DNA from: Struthio camelus
Lineage: Eukaryota; Chordata; Aves; Struthioniformes; Struthionidae
Length of the DNA: 64,000 nucleotides
Direction of reading: 5' to 3'
Assembly (NCBI RefSeq): GCF_040807025.1
Contig: NC_090943.1
Coordinates: 3,582,356 to 3,646,355, forward strand
Shown here: piece by piece, positions 34,801 to 48,010 of the stretch
Layout of the letters: the number at the start of each line of letters is the position of its first letter
How positions within the stretch are numbered: position 1 is the first letter of the stretch
Made by a program: the position numbers and the translations under genes
Notes under the pieces: generated by a model
Seen by the model: the letters and a program-made list of their open reading frames with translations, nothing else
Database searches by the model: none
What the model was told of the DNA's origin: nothing

Positions 34801-37537
34801 GCCAACGCTCTCCCATTTTATTTTACGGCAGAAGAGAGAGATGCCTTGGATGAGGTGAGCAAGGGCCCTTTTGCCTGCCTGCTGCAAGCATTAAATAGCA
34901 GCTCCCTGGTGGGGAGGTGCAGGAGCATGTTTATGTATTGAATGTTTAGGCAAAACTTGTGATATTTGGAAATTATCAAAGGTCAAGAGCGAAGGGAAGG
35001 ATAGCACGGGTCCCTACCCAAAAGGGCTCCCTGGAGGTTTTTTCAACCTTGATACATTTCTCAAATGATGGAGCTGGATCCAGCAACATGGAAATACACA
35101 TGTGATGGGACCAGTCCTCTGAGGTCCCTGGAGAACGGATGGTCCAGTGGGTCTCTCTGGAGCTGCAGCACTTGGAGGACACCAATGGCAAGAAAAGAAA
35201 GCTCCCCTTTTGGGTAGTGGTTGAACTTGGGAGTTTTTAATACCGATATATGTTAGCTGCTGCTGGAATCTGCACAGATGAGACTTCCTATATTAATATC
35301 TTCTTTTTTAGGACATGCTTGAATAAGTTCTGGTCAGACAAATATAAAGCATCTGTAGGGAATGGAGGGAAAACGCAGGTAATTTGCTAGCTTTAGTGTT
35401 GCCTCACAGGTGTCTGCGAGACCGCGGAGCTGCACAGAAGGGATTTAGGGATAAGGAAGTATCCAGCTCACGCAGGCTGAGGTCAGGTAGACGGCATGGC
35501 TGGATTAGCCTGCCGTGTGACCCATAGTTGCCACTGATTTTGTAAGAGACTGCAGATGGCTTAAGGCTGTTTAAAAAGTGGTTGGCAAGGTCAGGGTCAC
35601 ATTGGTATGATCTAATTTAAAATGGGAAGGCATTATACCATCTGTCTTCTGAATGCTCCTGAGTCAAGACCCAGCTTGAGGTTAAAATAATGCATATCAA
35701 GGAGCTTCACTGCTTGCAGAAAGATTTTTATTTTTTTTTAGTAGGAAGCTAAACCTGTTTGATTTGTGTCATCTCTGCTTTAAAAGCTGCTGAATTGTTG
35801 ATGGGTGACTGACCCCCACCATGTTCTCTGCACTGAAGTATGGGATCTTCTTCTTTATTCACATGTTAATCATTAACCTTCCTCCCTCCTCAGAGAGGCA
35901 AGCACAGGAAAATACCCATTCCTTTCTTTCTGGGTGAAGAAACAACTGCAGAAGGGTCTATGTGGCCTGAGGCTGCCTTTCTGGTATTAAGACCCTTCTT
36001 GTTTGCAACAACAAGAGGCCTCATACAGGAGTGAGCGTTGTGAAGTGTGCCTGTGGCCAGCTGGTATTTGTTTCCCAAGTCACACTCGTGTTCAGGCTGT
36101 TGTTTGCAAGGCTTCAAGGTTTATTTCCCTTGTGCTATACATCTAAAACAGTCCTTTTCCCTTTGATAGACAACAGTGAGATCTTCTGTGAGCCTCTTCG
36201 GAGTATGCGAGTTGGAAGACTGGAAACTGTAGGATTAAGTTGAGTGTAACTGTACAACAGGTCTGGCTTGCAAAGCCTGGAGCCCAGCAGTGTCCTCCCT
36301 CATCGCTATGTTGCGTGCACAGTTAGTGGTGAAGGAGATGGTGGGTGGGCTTCTGTTGGTCTGTGTATTATCCACTACGGGAAGGGATTTGCCTTTGGCT
36401 ATTTATCTCAGGAGGACTGAACCAAAACCTCTTAACTGTTTGTCCTACGTTAGTAGTTTGCACCTGTTAGGATGTAAGTTGGCAACTTAAGAGGTCTGCA
36501 GCCCGTTGGTGATCTCTTGGGCAACCCATCCCTCACGTGGAATCGCGTGTCTAAGACCAACCAATTTCCTTCCTGTTTCCTTGCCAGCAGACCCAGTGAG
36601 CGCATCTCGAGGCCTGCCCCTTGCAGAGGGAAGTGGCTGCACCAGTCGCGTTGATGCAAAAAATAGACAAGAGCAAACCGCTAGCAAGCAGAATGCGTTA
36701 CCCCTCTGCTGCCCCAAAATGCGCATTGCAGGACTTTGAGAAGTCCCTGTCAGTAAGGGCAAGTATTAAGCCAGAATTGCCCAACGCATGTAAGAGATAA
36801 GATGTGATGTTTCCAGGTGCTACCAGACGCAGGTAGCATCCTTCTTCCATTAGTGAAAGCTTTTCCTAGGATTTGGATCCGGGAGGGATTAAACCCTACT
36901 AATAGAGAGTAGAGTTAGTAGGAAGCTGGCTTGAATTCTCCAGCTCAGTGGCAACTAGAGTCCAGTTTCCTCTTTCTTTGGTTTATGTGATGTGAGTTTA
37001 ACTTAAGTCCCTCGAGGACAAGTGTTCGTGCTGCGGTGATACTTGTCCTTTAATTGTACGAACCAAAGCTCATGGTGGTGGAGCTGTGAATGGCTGTGGG
37101 ACCTAGATGCAGAGCTTGCCTTTCCCAAGGATGGGTCCCCCAGGTAAGAACTGGGGCTAGGAACAAAGCAGGGTGAAACTGTCCTGCTGTGTTGCTCGTG
37201 GCCTCTGGTATCTGCTTTCCAAAACGAGCTCTGAGTCCTCCGGGCTCTTAGCCCAGCTCTTTCTCAGCAGTACAGAGGTGGCAGCTTCCACTCTCTGCAG
37301 CGAGTTTGCTAATTTAATAGCTCTTTGAATACTGCACTCCTCAGTTACTTCCCATGAATGAGAAGCTCTAACGAACTTGTGAATTTTCATGAGCTCTGAT
37401 TTGCCTGCAGAAACTTGTATCTGAAGGTAAAGGGTAGGTACTTTTGTGGGCCAAGACACCCCTGGAAGTCTATAGCTCTATTTTGTCATGGGCTGTACGT
37501 CTTTCTAAACAGACATGTGTTTTTCCTGTCTCTCTAG
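28861..37537 (+). other. Rest of GUK1 intron 1
   Basis: Moderate-GC intron, 28071-37537 in all. No recognisable coding exon. It holds a CR1 3' fragment near 33.7 kb and one unusual open frame on minus at 31130-31618 (162 codons) with no family I know. Donor-like CAGGTAAGA near 37140 could belong to an alternative GUK1 5' exon, but I see nothing else to support it. Confidence 0.65.
33690..33795 (+). mobile_element. CR1 LINE 3'-end fragment
   Basis: The core GGTTGAACTAGAGATCTCC followed by GAAGTCCCTTCCAGCCTGAA matches the well-known CR1 3' end (GGTTGGACTAGATGATCTC then GGTCCCTTCCAACC). The usual terminal ATTCTATG repeat is missing, so the end is decayed or cut. Sense to GUK1. The left edge is approximate. 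Confidence 0.8.
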
Positions 37538-37539
37538 CC

Positions 37540-40500
37540 ATGCAGGGGCCGAGGCCAGTGGTTCTGAGTGGCCCATCAGGCGCAGGAAAGAGCACTTTGT
37601 TGAAAAAATTGTTTAAAGATTATGAGAACGTCTTCGGCTTCAGTGTCTCCCGTGAGTATCTGAGTGTCACAGGCGAAGGGGAGCAGAGGAGGTTGGGTCT
37701 GGTAGCCTAAAACCTGATTTGTTAGTGGTATTTGTGCCCCAGATAATCCGCTTCTGTGGCTTACCTGTATCCTAGTCTGTCTGTGAGCTCTTCAGGATGT
37801 TCAAAGAAGTCAGGCCTTCTTTTAATACCGGTATCAACAGGCAACTCCAGGATTTGCCTGGAATGGCACCTTTCCAAGTCTGGTCACTCGTCACCTCTTT
37901 GAACACAGCTCAAAATGGTGATGAGATTTTTCCGAGTAATTTCTGACTTGGAAAGTAACCAAATCCCAGAGAAGACTTGGCTTCAAAAGCCAAGTCTTTC
38001 CATCCGCTTGTGGGTGCTGATGAGGATTTTTGTTAGCAGGGTAGCTTGGGCTCTGGTTAGCATGGTCTCTGATATAAAATGCAAGTTTTGTGAGACCCAT
38101 CTGGTTGTCACGTCAATGAGCGAAATAATTTGTCCCGTCACCAACTTACATCCTTGTGCTGCCACTGCTCTACTGATGTGTTGTCTTTACTTTTTACTGT
38201 GATCGCTCAGTGCTGGCCAAGGGCCTTTTTATTCTACCAGAGAAATTTTCCTGTAATATGAAAATGACTCCTATCTGGCTGACTTGATCCGCTCACACCT
38301 GCTGCCTTTGCCCAGTGAGGCAGATTCAGCCTGGTGGGCAAGGGCAGGTCCTCCATCCCTGGCAGGTCGTGGGAGAGGGGCATCTGCGTAGGGGACTTGA
38401 AGCGCAGGTGGAGGGATTTGTACGACCACCCCAGCTGCCCAGTTTCTAGTACGGATTGCATGCTCGTCACTGCCAGGCAGCTCATTTTCATTAGCAGAAG
38501 TCTTTTCAAACACCTTTCCCTTCCTGCTGACTTTTTAAAAATAGCGTGAAGCTCTCTGTGATGTTTTTAAAGAGGTGGTGAGCTGTTAAAGACACATCAG
38601 GGTCACCAGTGTTACTGTGCAAACTGTGTTCTCAGTAGTAAGTGTAGAAAACTTCTGGAGCAGCAGTCCTGTTGCAAAACTAATTTGTTTCCTTTGCCTT
38701 GGCTGGCAGCTTGAAGGTAACCGTCAGAGTGTGGGCTTCATTCTCAGCTTATTCACCTGATTTTTTTCCCTGGGGCTCTGGAAGGTGTTTTTAAGTATTT
38801 TATCAAAATTTTTACTGTCCTAATGCTTTGGATACTGCAAGTGAAATCCTTGCATTGAGACCCGTCAAGTCCAGATTCACTCCACTATGAGAAAACAGAT
38901 ACTGAAATGTGGAAAAATTTAATGTTACTGGAGACTAAAAAGCCTTAAAAATGTCTTTCCTTTTTCATGTTTCACCCAGTGCTTTTAATTCAACTGAATC
39001 TCTTACTAAAGGGTTCACCCCAAACAAAATCCTTTTTTCCACAAGGCTACTTTTTTGGTATATATTTTTTTCCTAAATCTCCGTAGACCACTTGGACCTT
39101 GCCAGTTAGTGCTTTATAAAAACTAAGAGGTGATCAGAGCCTTATTGCGTTAGGTTAATTCCCACCAATCCTAAAGAAAACAATGAGTGTTGCCGTCTGT
39201 GCTGGCCATTAGATCTTGTTTGATTTGTAGGTCATATGCCTAAAATAATGCAAGTTGGAATGACTTCCAACAGGCTTCCTGGGATGTCTGATTTATTCAG
39301 CTACTTCACCCAGGAGTTTGCCCTTATTCATTAAATCTGGCTATTTTAAGCACCTGTGTAGGCGCTGTGCGATCTTATAAAATGAAGATAACTTATTAAA
39401 GTAGGGCACTGCTAATTCCCCTGAACTAAGATGGAGATCTGAATAATGTGTCTAGCATAATACAGGAAAGTCTGTAGTGGAGCAGAAAACTAAGCCTGGC
39501 CTGTTAGGTCCCAAACTGGCTGCTCAGACTCTAACAATCTCAAGTAATTGTTTTCAGATTATCTAGGAATCAGAGGTGTGAATCATGCTTGCTGTTGTGT
39601 TTTGCACTAGTTGATTCCAGAAGCTTTGATCGTGTAAAAGAGGATCAGCCTTCTATGTGATTGGGTTGATCTGCTTGTGTTTTTTATTTCTTTGATGCTA
39701 TTCTTTCCTTGGTTGATCTACAAAATTGACAACGCCGTCTTTTGCTTACAGATACCACAAGGAAGCCAAGACCCGGAGAAGTAAACGGCAAAGGTCAGTG
39801 TGTTGCAATTGGGCCCCTCTCATCAGACTCAACAGCAAACAATTGCTCTGAAAATTTAAGTTTTTATGAGAGTGCTGCATGAATACCCATTTAGAGAGAA
39901 GCTAGTCCTACATTGATATTTGTAGAGGGCATTTCCTTCAGGCAGGATGCACAGGCATTCCGTAATGATATATTTTGAATTTTATATATATGCACCTTTG
40001 TTCTGGATCTCAATGGCCATGAGACCGTAACTGCTTACTGCTGTTCTGCAGTGGGTGCTACGCAATAGAGAGAAGATATGAAGAGGGATGGATCTGGCAG
40101 AACAGAACCAGAATTTAGTCAAGTAATGAAACATTAGCAGGAGCAGAGCACGTGGTTCTAGTTTTCTTTTTTAGATACCTTCTCTGTGACACACTGACCA
40201 GGGTTTTCAAAGTGGGGTTCTCAATTTAAGCTCCCCCGTCCATAGCTGGGCTTTGAGTGGCTTGGTTTTCTTGAGTGTCACGTAGCTCTGATTAGATACA
40301 CCAAATATATGGTTCTTTGGGAAATGCAGCTGCTTAATAAGATGCCTTTATCCGTCTTAATAGCTTGTGTGTAGCTGACTTGCCACTTCTCTTTATTCTG
40401 GTCAGTTTGCATATTTCGTAAAGAAACAAATGAGGTTGGCACTTAATTTCCGAAGGCAATTTTCACTACAGAGTGAGTGGAAGAAATTTGAACAAAAGAT

Positions 40501-43500
40501 AGATAAACGTTTCTTTTTTGTTCATTTGTTTTCATATTCCCTTTTATCTCCCCCTCTCTCTAGCCTTAATCATAACTGCTTTCAAGTAAAAGGTTTCACT
40601 GTAATGTAGTCCAAGTTTGAGAATGTTCCCAGTGCACCAGAAAGGGCAAAGGGTATGAAAAAGGGGGCACAGCACCATATCTGGCCACATGGAAAGACGC
40701 AGAGGGGTTCCCAAATACTTTGAGCAGGTTTCTGGGCACCTGGGGCGTAGAGGGGATGCTGTGCATGCTATTTAGAAGGTAGGCATCTGCAGTCTGCCAA
40801 GCTTGTCCGGGGCAGGTTGTTAGGTGCTGCTCCCATCTTGGTCATGCACTTTACCTTCAAGGCTGTTGATTTCTGGGTATTTTTCCTATTTGCCATATAC
40901 AGATTACCACTTTGTGAGCAGAGAGGACATGCAGAAAGAAATTGATGCTGGTGAATTCATTGAGCATGCGGAGTTCTCTGGAAATATGTACGGGACCAGG
41001 TATGCAACTGGGACGCTGTCGCCACTGAACCCAGCTGGTGGTGGGAGCTGAGGTTATGATAGAGGAAGAAATATTTTAACTCAGTGACATTGTTTTCGCC
41101 CAAATGCACAGATTCTTGCCTTAAGCTAAGCCTTTCATTTTGGTAGCAGGGACTTGTCAGCTCTATTTGGTCATTATTAAGACAGCAAAAGTAACTCTTG
41201 CGGAGTTAACTCAGTACGATTCATTCATCATTGTGACGTGAGATTCCTTATTGCCTCCAATGTTTTGAGGGCTGCTGAAGGAGTTTGTATACTTAACCCT
41301 TTTCTTGCACAGGGGTGATTTTTGCGGACAATTTGCGCTCCTTAATGTCTTCCAAGTGCTCCGCAGAGACTAGTGGGTAAAACGGACACTTATTCTCCTT
41401 TGTCCCTGTGTTACCTTGTGGTCTGAATATAATAAATTCAGAAGCAGATACTGTTGCACCTGTATTGGCTGTAGCAAAACAAGTATGAGTGCCTATTTGC
41501 TAAAGTAACTGCTTACAAATAGATATATTGCATGGCACCCTTGACTAGGGTTAAATAGTTGGGTGGATTTTAAAATAGCATTGCTCTGGGCATTGGAGCT
41601 GGTGATCAATAAAACAGTAAGCTGCAATGTTAATTAGAAGTCAAATATCTTATATAATTATTGTTAGAGAAGTGTGGCACTATGGTACAGGACCTGTTAA
41701 GGAGGAAAGTTAAATATGTTCTAAGATATTTAATCATTTAAATTGGAGAAAGTTGCCTGAAATGCTTTTCAGAAAGACTTGTATTGCTTGAAGGGCTGAA
41801 CATGCTTTTGGAGGATTGTTTTTGGCTAAATTTTCTCTTCTGAGGATGGATTCTCTGTGAGATGTCTCTGCATAAGGCTCCCAAATTGTGCCGTAGGTTT
41901 ACGTCTGTAAAGGGATGATTGGTGACTTTGTATCACAGTAATGTCAGTGTTTTAATGTGGCACGCACAGGCATCAGTGCTTTCACTGCAGCTGAGGACAG
42001 TGGCCCGGGGGACTGGCCGTGGCCCCTCTCAGGCCAGCTGAGGAGGGCAGTCCCTGCCCTGGCCTAGATGCTTCCAGCGTCACTGGTTTGGCAAGAGGGA
42101 CAAATTCTGACTGCTCATCTTTCAGTTTTCTCAAATACTCAGCACCAAGGAGAAGCCAAGTACAAGCTTCTTAATCCCTGGGTTCATCCTGCCTAGGAGG
42201 TACCTGTTTCCCATGACATGTTCTGCTTAATCCAGACGGCTACAGTGCGGAGGAGATGGCAGCTCTCTGATGTCTGATGCCGGCTGAGCTGATCGTGGTG
42301 CCTTTTCCTCAGGGTGGGTGCTGACAAGACATCTCTCCTCTGCCCAGCTGATTTTGGTGAAATTTTCAAGAACTGGCTATTTTAAGACATAGTTCTTTCT
42401 TCGAATTTGGGTGAAATTGGCTAATGGAGTCCAAAGTTATTAGGAGAAAACAGGACACATGGACAGTATGATTGCATGTGCTTGAAAAAAGATGCTGGGA
42501 AGACCAGAGGGTGATCAGAGGGTTTTGCTGCCCTTCCACAGGGCAGACGGGACAAAGGGAGCCTGCGTTTATGTGCACCTTTAATAACTTGAACAGGAGC
42601 GGAGAGGTAGCGCAGGGGAAGCAGCAACAACAGGGCTTTGTTTCATCTTCTGGGCACGCACAGGTTGTTTCAGTGCTTGCACGTCTCATGCTAGCGTTAG
42701 ACCGTCATCCTGGCCTGGAAAACCTCTGAGGCTCTGTGAGGCGAGACGGGATGCTTGGGGATGTTGTTGCAGCTGCTATGCTTGAAATGAGGTGAAACCA
42801 GGAGCCTTGCTGTGGTTTCTGATCTACTGATAGTGTTTTCCTGTGGTTGCCCAGACTGAGAGAAGCCTGTAGCTGAGTTTCTGCCTTGATTATATAGACT
42901 GGTTAGCAAAACAAAGCTCAGAGTTGAGGCAGGAAGGATTTTTCCTTCCTGCTATAACCTCACATCACCTCTTTGCATTTACTGGTCGCTGCTTTCCCTG
43001 CTGCATGCGTGCATGTCAGCGACGGAGAAGGATGTGCCCTGCTAATCGTGGTAGGTTATATAAACTTAAAAAGATCAGATCTTGGGAGATAAAATGCCGT
43101 AATCGCTGCAGATGTAAATAATATGCTTGGGTGTGGTTTCGAAGTGCTTTTCCCCCTGGCCTTCACTTTTGTCTCTGGTCACACGGGACCCTTAGTCTGC
43201 ATGTTCGTGCTGCCTCTGCTCTGCGCCTGGGGTGGTGAGGGTTCAAGGTGGGAGAAAGAATCGGGAAATAACTCAGATTAACTCAGCAATAAATGTAAGT
43301 TTCCAAGCAAAATAAATATTGAAACCGTTCAAGCAAAGATTTTCTATTTAAGCGCCTAAGGATGTTTCATAAGCAGAGTTGTTTGATAAGATGGAAGAGA
43401 GGAACCCTTACGCTTAGCAGAAAAGTTGAATTTTTCACCAATATTTTCTACTTCCTAAATCCCACCAGCTAATAGGAATTAATAACTAAAAATTAGGTGC

Positions 43501-46500
43501 TTATTTTAAGAGCCCTGAAAGGGCCGTGTCTTTGGGATCATACTGAGCCCTACTCACCAAAGTCAGGGCTTCTTTGAAGCTGCTTTTAACTAGGGGCTGA
43601 AATAAGAGTGCAGGAATGAGGCCTCTTCTTTGGGGCACAAGAGAGTTCTCGGCTCTTTGGGTTGATTGTAGCAGGAGCTGATTGATACCTGGTGATATCC
43701 GATGAAGTTTGTGGCTTTCACAAGGGGAAACAAGCCAATTTGGGGGATTTTTGTGGATTTGTGGTAGATGATACTCACATCTGGGCTCTTATTGCTGCCC
43801 ATCTGGGCAAGGTAGTAAACCTCTGTTTGTATGTAGCACGGTGATGGTCTCACAGCATCACTTTGGCTTTCTCCTCCTGATTGGGGTTTAAGTGACCTGT
43901 GCTGTGGGATCCCCATGTCAGGAAGAAAGCCGTTAGCTGTCCCCTTGTTCCTACATGACCTCATCTCCGTGAGGTCTCTGCAGGCCCATCCACAGTGCTC
44001 TCAGGGCCTCCCGGGAGGCTGCCTGGCCTCTTGGATTCCTTTTTCCCTCCATCAGTGCGTAAAGAGCGCGTAGCGCGGTGTGTTTGTGACCTGACCTGGG
44101 TAACGGATTTACAGACTTGGCACCACACCAGCTCACTGCTGCTGAGCTATTCAAATCCACTCCCCTATTCTGTTTACTCAAGATCTCCAGCTCTTCCTCT
44201 TCTCAGACAGTGTTGCCCCTATCCCCTTCCCTCAGGTTGGGGCTTTGGCTGCTCCATTGCTCATCTCTTCTTGTTGGGGCTTTTCTGAGCTTGCAGGTTC
44301 CAAGAAGTCCTTACAGCTTTCCTCAGCTCGACCTCTCTCCGTATCCCTCCGAGAGGCACGTTCTGCTCACGCTACCTCCATCCTTTCCAACTCCTTTTGC
44401 AAAATGCTGTAGTGAAGCTGCAAGGTCAATGGATGTCAGACTCTCAGTCTGTGTTCTTGCATCTTGCCCTTCTCCCACCCCACGACCAGCAGCACCGTGG
44501 CTGCATGGCACCCATGGGTGCTTCCCCTCTGTGCTGGCAAAGGCCTTGCCTTCTCCTGCCAGCTTCATTCCAGGGTGCTGCTCAGCTAGGGCGCAGCACT
44601 GGAAAGAGCTGGGGAAGGGCTGGGGGTTGGCGCAAGAGCTGTGACTCTCCTAGGGCACAGGAGGACACAGCAACACATGTTTAAGGGAGTCCAGCATATC
44701 TCTGTGGAAGGCCCTTTCCATCAGCAGGCTAATCTTGCTGGTGCAGAGAGGGTGCAGAGATGCTGCCAAAGGTCTAAAAGAGGTGCCCAGGGTAAAGGCA
44801 GAGAATCTGGAGAGTTCAAGGCTGGCTCTAGAGCAGTGATTTTTCTTAAACTCTGCTGCCACTGCATGGCCTCCTGATTTAAGTCACTCAAAACCTGCAG
44901 TGGCCACCTCCGAGCTCCTCACAGGCCTTCTCTCCTCACCATCCATTGTGCTGCAAGGCCTGTCTGGGAGGACTTTGGCCTAGCACGGCACCAACACCGA
45001 CTGAAAAGTCCCCTAGCAGGGCTGATAACCGCTGGCCATTCCAGGTACCTTCTCTTGGTGCGCCAAAAGAGGGTTGGAGTTGCTGCTTTTCAAGGGAGCA
45101 TTGTAGGTATTTTGGGGAGAAGCACAACACGTGTTATATACAGTGCATGCTGGGGAAGAGATACAGCCATCTTTACAGATGTACAAGAACCATCACTTTA
45201 AAAAAATGTTTTCTTAATCATACATCTTGCAAAACTAGCAGGAGCACTGAAGCATCCTTCAGGAGAGCATATGAGTATGGAAATTGGTGGCTCTCTAAGG
45301 AAGGTTTTGAGTGCTTTTACTCGTTGAGGATGCTGCTGTAGTTGTTGAAGGCAGGATCTCTATGGACCATGTCTGAGCCACACCACACATGGGTTAGTTG
45401 CATGTTATCTGTTTCCACACCCTTCCTTCACTGCGGTTTTGCCACCCTTTCGAGCAGCAGGCAGCCCTGTTGCCAGCCCCTGTGCTCTTTCCCAGGGACC
45501 CAGAGGCCCCTCAGGGAGAGAGGAACCACTGTGAGCCTGAGCAGAGCAAATTTCCTCTTCCCTCCTACAGCAATGAAGGCACTTGTGAGCCCCATGAGGC
45601 CAAAGGCCCACTGCTAGGGGACATCAGACTCGCTCTGCTGTGGCTGGATGCTCTGACCCTTCTCCTGCTTGGTCTGGGGAATAACCAGCTCCCTCTCTGC
45701 CTGTCTCCAGTAAAGGTGCTGTGCAGGCCATTCAGGCCCAGAACCAGATCTGCGTCCTTGACGTCGATATCCAAGGCGTGAAGAGCATCAAGAGGACAGA
45801 CCTGAACCCCATCTACATCTCCGTGCAGCCTCCATCCATAGATGTCTTGGTGAGCGGCTGCCTTCCTTTGCTGTTAGGCAGTTAGAGGTAATCGGCGTCT
45901 TGGTCTGAAGCAATGAGCGTTCCTCCCTCGTTGTTTACTGTATTAATGTTTTTAAGGGCCGCAGAATAGATGGAGGCTCATTTTTGAGCATGCTGTTACC
46001 TCTGCCCAGTGTCTGCCCAATCTCTGTCTCCAGCCCTTGGCTCCCAGTAGTGCATCTTCTCGTGCCCTGTTTCTTGGATCCTTCCTGTACAGTGTCTTCC
46101 CCCACTTTGGAGTGCGGGGTATAAGCTCTGTTAGAGCATGGCCAGCCTTTAAAATGCTTTACTAAAGCATTAGTCATGCTTTGTGAAGATAAGGAGGTTT
46201 TGTGGTGAGACTTGCTTCCACCTCCAGCTATTGGAGTTAAACTTAGGGAGGCTGGTTCTCTGCAGCAGTGGGAAACCTGTATCTGGTCTTACGTGGTCCC
46301 GTATAATAACGATCACCTGCACACAGCACCTTTGGGAACAGTGAAATCCCTGTCAGGGTGTACATGGTCCTGGAGATGTGACTTGCTGAAGCCATGTGGG
46401 AAATACCTAGCAGAGACTGAGCCCACGACTCCTGGATCCCAGACGGGGCCTGGCTCTCCCCTGTTACTGTCAGCAGATCGGGCAATCTGTGTTTCTTATT

Positions 46501-47857
46501 GAGTTTGCGGGGGAGGAAGCCAGCAGCGTGTGCTGATGCCAGAGCCCAGCAGAGAGATTTCGCTTTGCAGCGGTACTTGTCCCGGCTGCTGATTAGCCAA
46601 AAAAAAAAAAAAAAAAAAGAATACAGGGGAGAGAGTTACTGGAACCTGATGTCCTGAGCCCAAACCCAGCTTGAACACTGATTTGCTCTGTGGCTGTGAA
46701 TGCGTCCCCTTGCCCTTTGCAAGGTGTCATTTCACATGCCGTTGTGTCTGGTGTTGGCAAACAGCTCCTGGGCAGGGGGCAGAGGGCTGTGGCTTTTTGG
46801 CTGTGGGGGTGGCTGGTGTCTTCTGCGCTCAGAATTTGAAACGCACGTTTCTTTAATATATTTGTCATTGGGTTTAGGAAAAAAGACTACGGGACCGGCA
46901 GACTGAGACAGAAGAAAGTTTACGGAAGCGTTTGACTGCAGCTTGCATAGATTTGGAACTTAGTAAGTCCAGTGGCCTTTGAGAGATGTGGCGAGGGAGA
47001 GGGGGTATGCTGGTGGTTTCGATGTCGTTTTCTACACGAAGATCTGACTTGTGTTCTCCGAGGAGTGCTGGCAGGGGTTGGGCGTTGACAAGGTTTGGTC
47101 TAAGCGTGATGCTGCATCGTTTACCGTTGCAATTCCTACTGGATGCTTGGCAGAGAAGCACATTAGCAGTAGCTGAAATAATAGTACTCAAATGCCACGG
47201 GAAGTCAAGTCTTGCATGAGAGAGGACACAGGGAAGAAATATGTCCCCCCCCAACTCCTCTGTCCTCTTTTCCTTTCCTAGGTAAAGAGCCTGGCCTCTT
47301 TGATTTGGTCATTATTAATGATGATCTAGAAAAAGCCTATTCTGAATTGAAGGAGATGCTCCTGGAGGTGAGTCGTTCACGGTGTTTCTGCCTTATTCCC
47401 TGTGTAAGCCTGACCACTCGACTAAGCAGGTGAGGGTCTGTTTGTAAGCAGCCGCAGAAATACAACTACCTGCTTACACTTGACTCAGATGCGATTTGAA
47501 CTGCCAGGTGATCCAGCTGTGATCACGTATGAGTGATCACGGATCAGATGCCTTAGTGTGGGAAACAGATCCAGTGCGATACTGGATAAGGGGCAGTATA
47601 AGCGCATGCCACTGGACAGTGCTGGAGGACTGTGCTATTTTCAAGTGTCTCTAAGGCAAACGTAGCTGTGTTCCTAAGTGCTCATGCATAAACTCCGGGC
47701 TTGGTGCTGTGGTACTCTGGTTTGTGCTGTGGATAATCATTCTTGGTCTGCAGATCTCTGAAACTAGGAATTGTTCCCTGAGAGGGGTGGGTGCTCAGTT
47801 GTTTTCCTTATCTCCTTGCAGGAAATCAAGAAGGCCCAAGAATCCAGGAAGTCCTGA
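37540..47857 (+). CDS. GUK1: Guanylate kinase, seven coding exons, 198 aa (213 with exon 1)
   Basis: Catalyses ATP + GMP to ADP + GDP, needed for GTP and dGTP supply, cGMP recycling and activation of guanine-type nucleoside drugs. Coding exons: 37540-37651, 39752-39793, 40903-40999, 45711-45849, 46878-46962, 47282-47367 and 47822-47857; all GT-AG and in frame; stop TGA. P-loop GPSGAGKST at 11-19. GMP-binding residues all present: Ser37, Arg41, Arg44, Tyr53, Glu72 and Tyr81. The VLDVD strand (99-103) and arginine-rich lid ([14 protein letters not shown]) are intact, and the C-terminus ends [11 protein letters not shown]. Human is 197 aa as I recall. The exon starts CC before the ATG, which lets exon 1 (28028-28070) join in frame. 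Nothing is missing, so the enzyme should be active. Confidence 0.98.
37652..45710 (+). other. GUK1 introns 2, 3 and 4
   Basis: Introns 37652-39751, 39794-40902 and 41000-45710. Ordinary intronic sequence with no recognisable gene, RNA or intact transposon. Short open frames in the 4.7-kb intron 4 (for example 44117-44644) show no family match. Confidence 0.8.
45850..47821 (+). other. GUK1 introns 5, 6 and 7
   Basis: Introns 45850-46877, 46963-47281 and 47368-47821. Intron 5 has an (A)20 tract at 46599-46618. Intron 6 starts right after the first base of a Ser codon (A|GTAAGT). No other features seen. Confidence 0.85.
46599..46618 (+). repeat. (A)20 tract in GUK1 intron 5
   Basis: Twenty A in a row. 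No retroposon body or flanking target duplication was recognised. Confidence 0.95.
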
Positions 47858-48010
47858 GCTGAGCCTGCTTGGACGTTTTAACTTTGCACATCATTCCAGA
47901 GGCACATCACAGTATTTTATTCCAAGAGACATTCCCTTTAGCCTGATCCCCTTTCCAAGTTATTCTAGAATATTTCTATTAAAACAAAAGAAAATGACAC
48001 CCGGTCACGC
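47858..48010 (+). other. GUK1 3' UTR
   Basis: Short 3' UTR after the TGA. It ends about 20 nt past an ATTAAA at 47978-47983; the exact end is inferred. Confidence 0.65.
47978..47983 (+). terminator. GUK1 poly(A) signal (ATTAAA)
   Basis: ATTAAA, followed 30 nt later by the GT-rich run TTGTGTTTGTGTTG. This is a standard arrangement for cleavage near 48000. No AATAAA is seen between the stop and this point. Confidence 0.7.
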
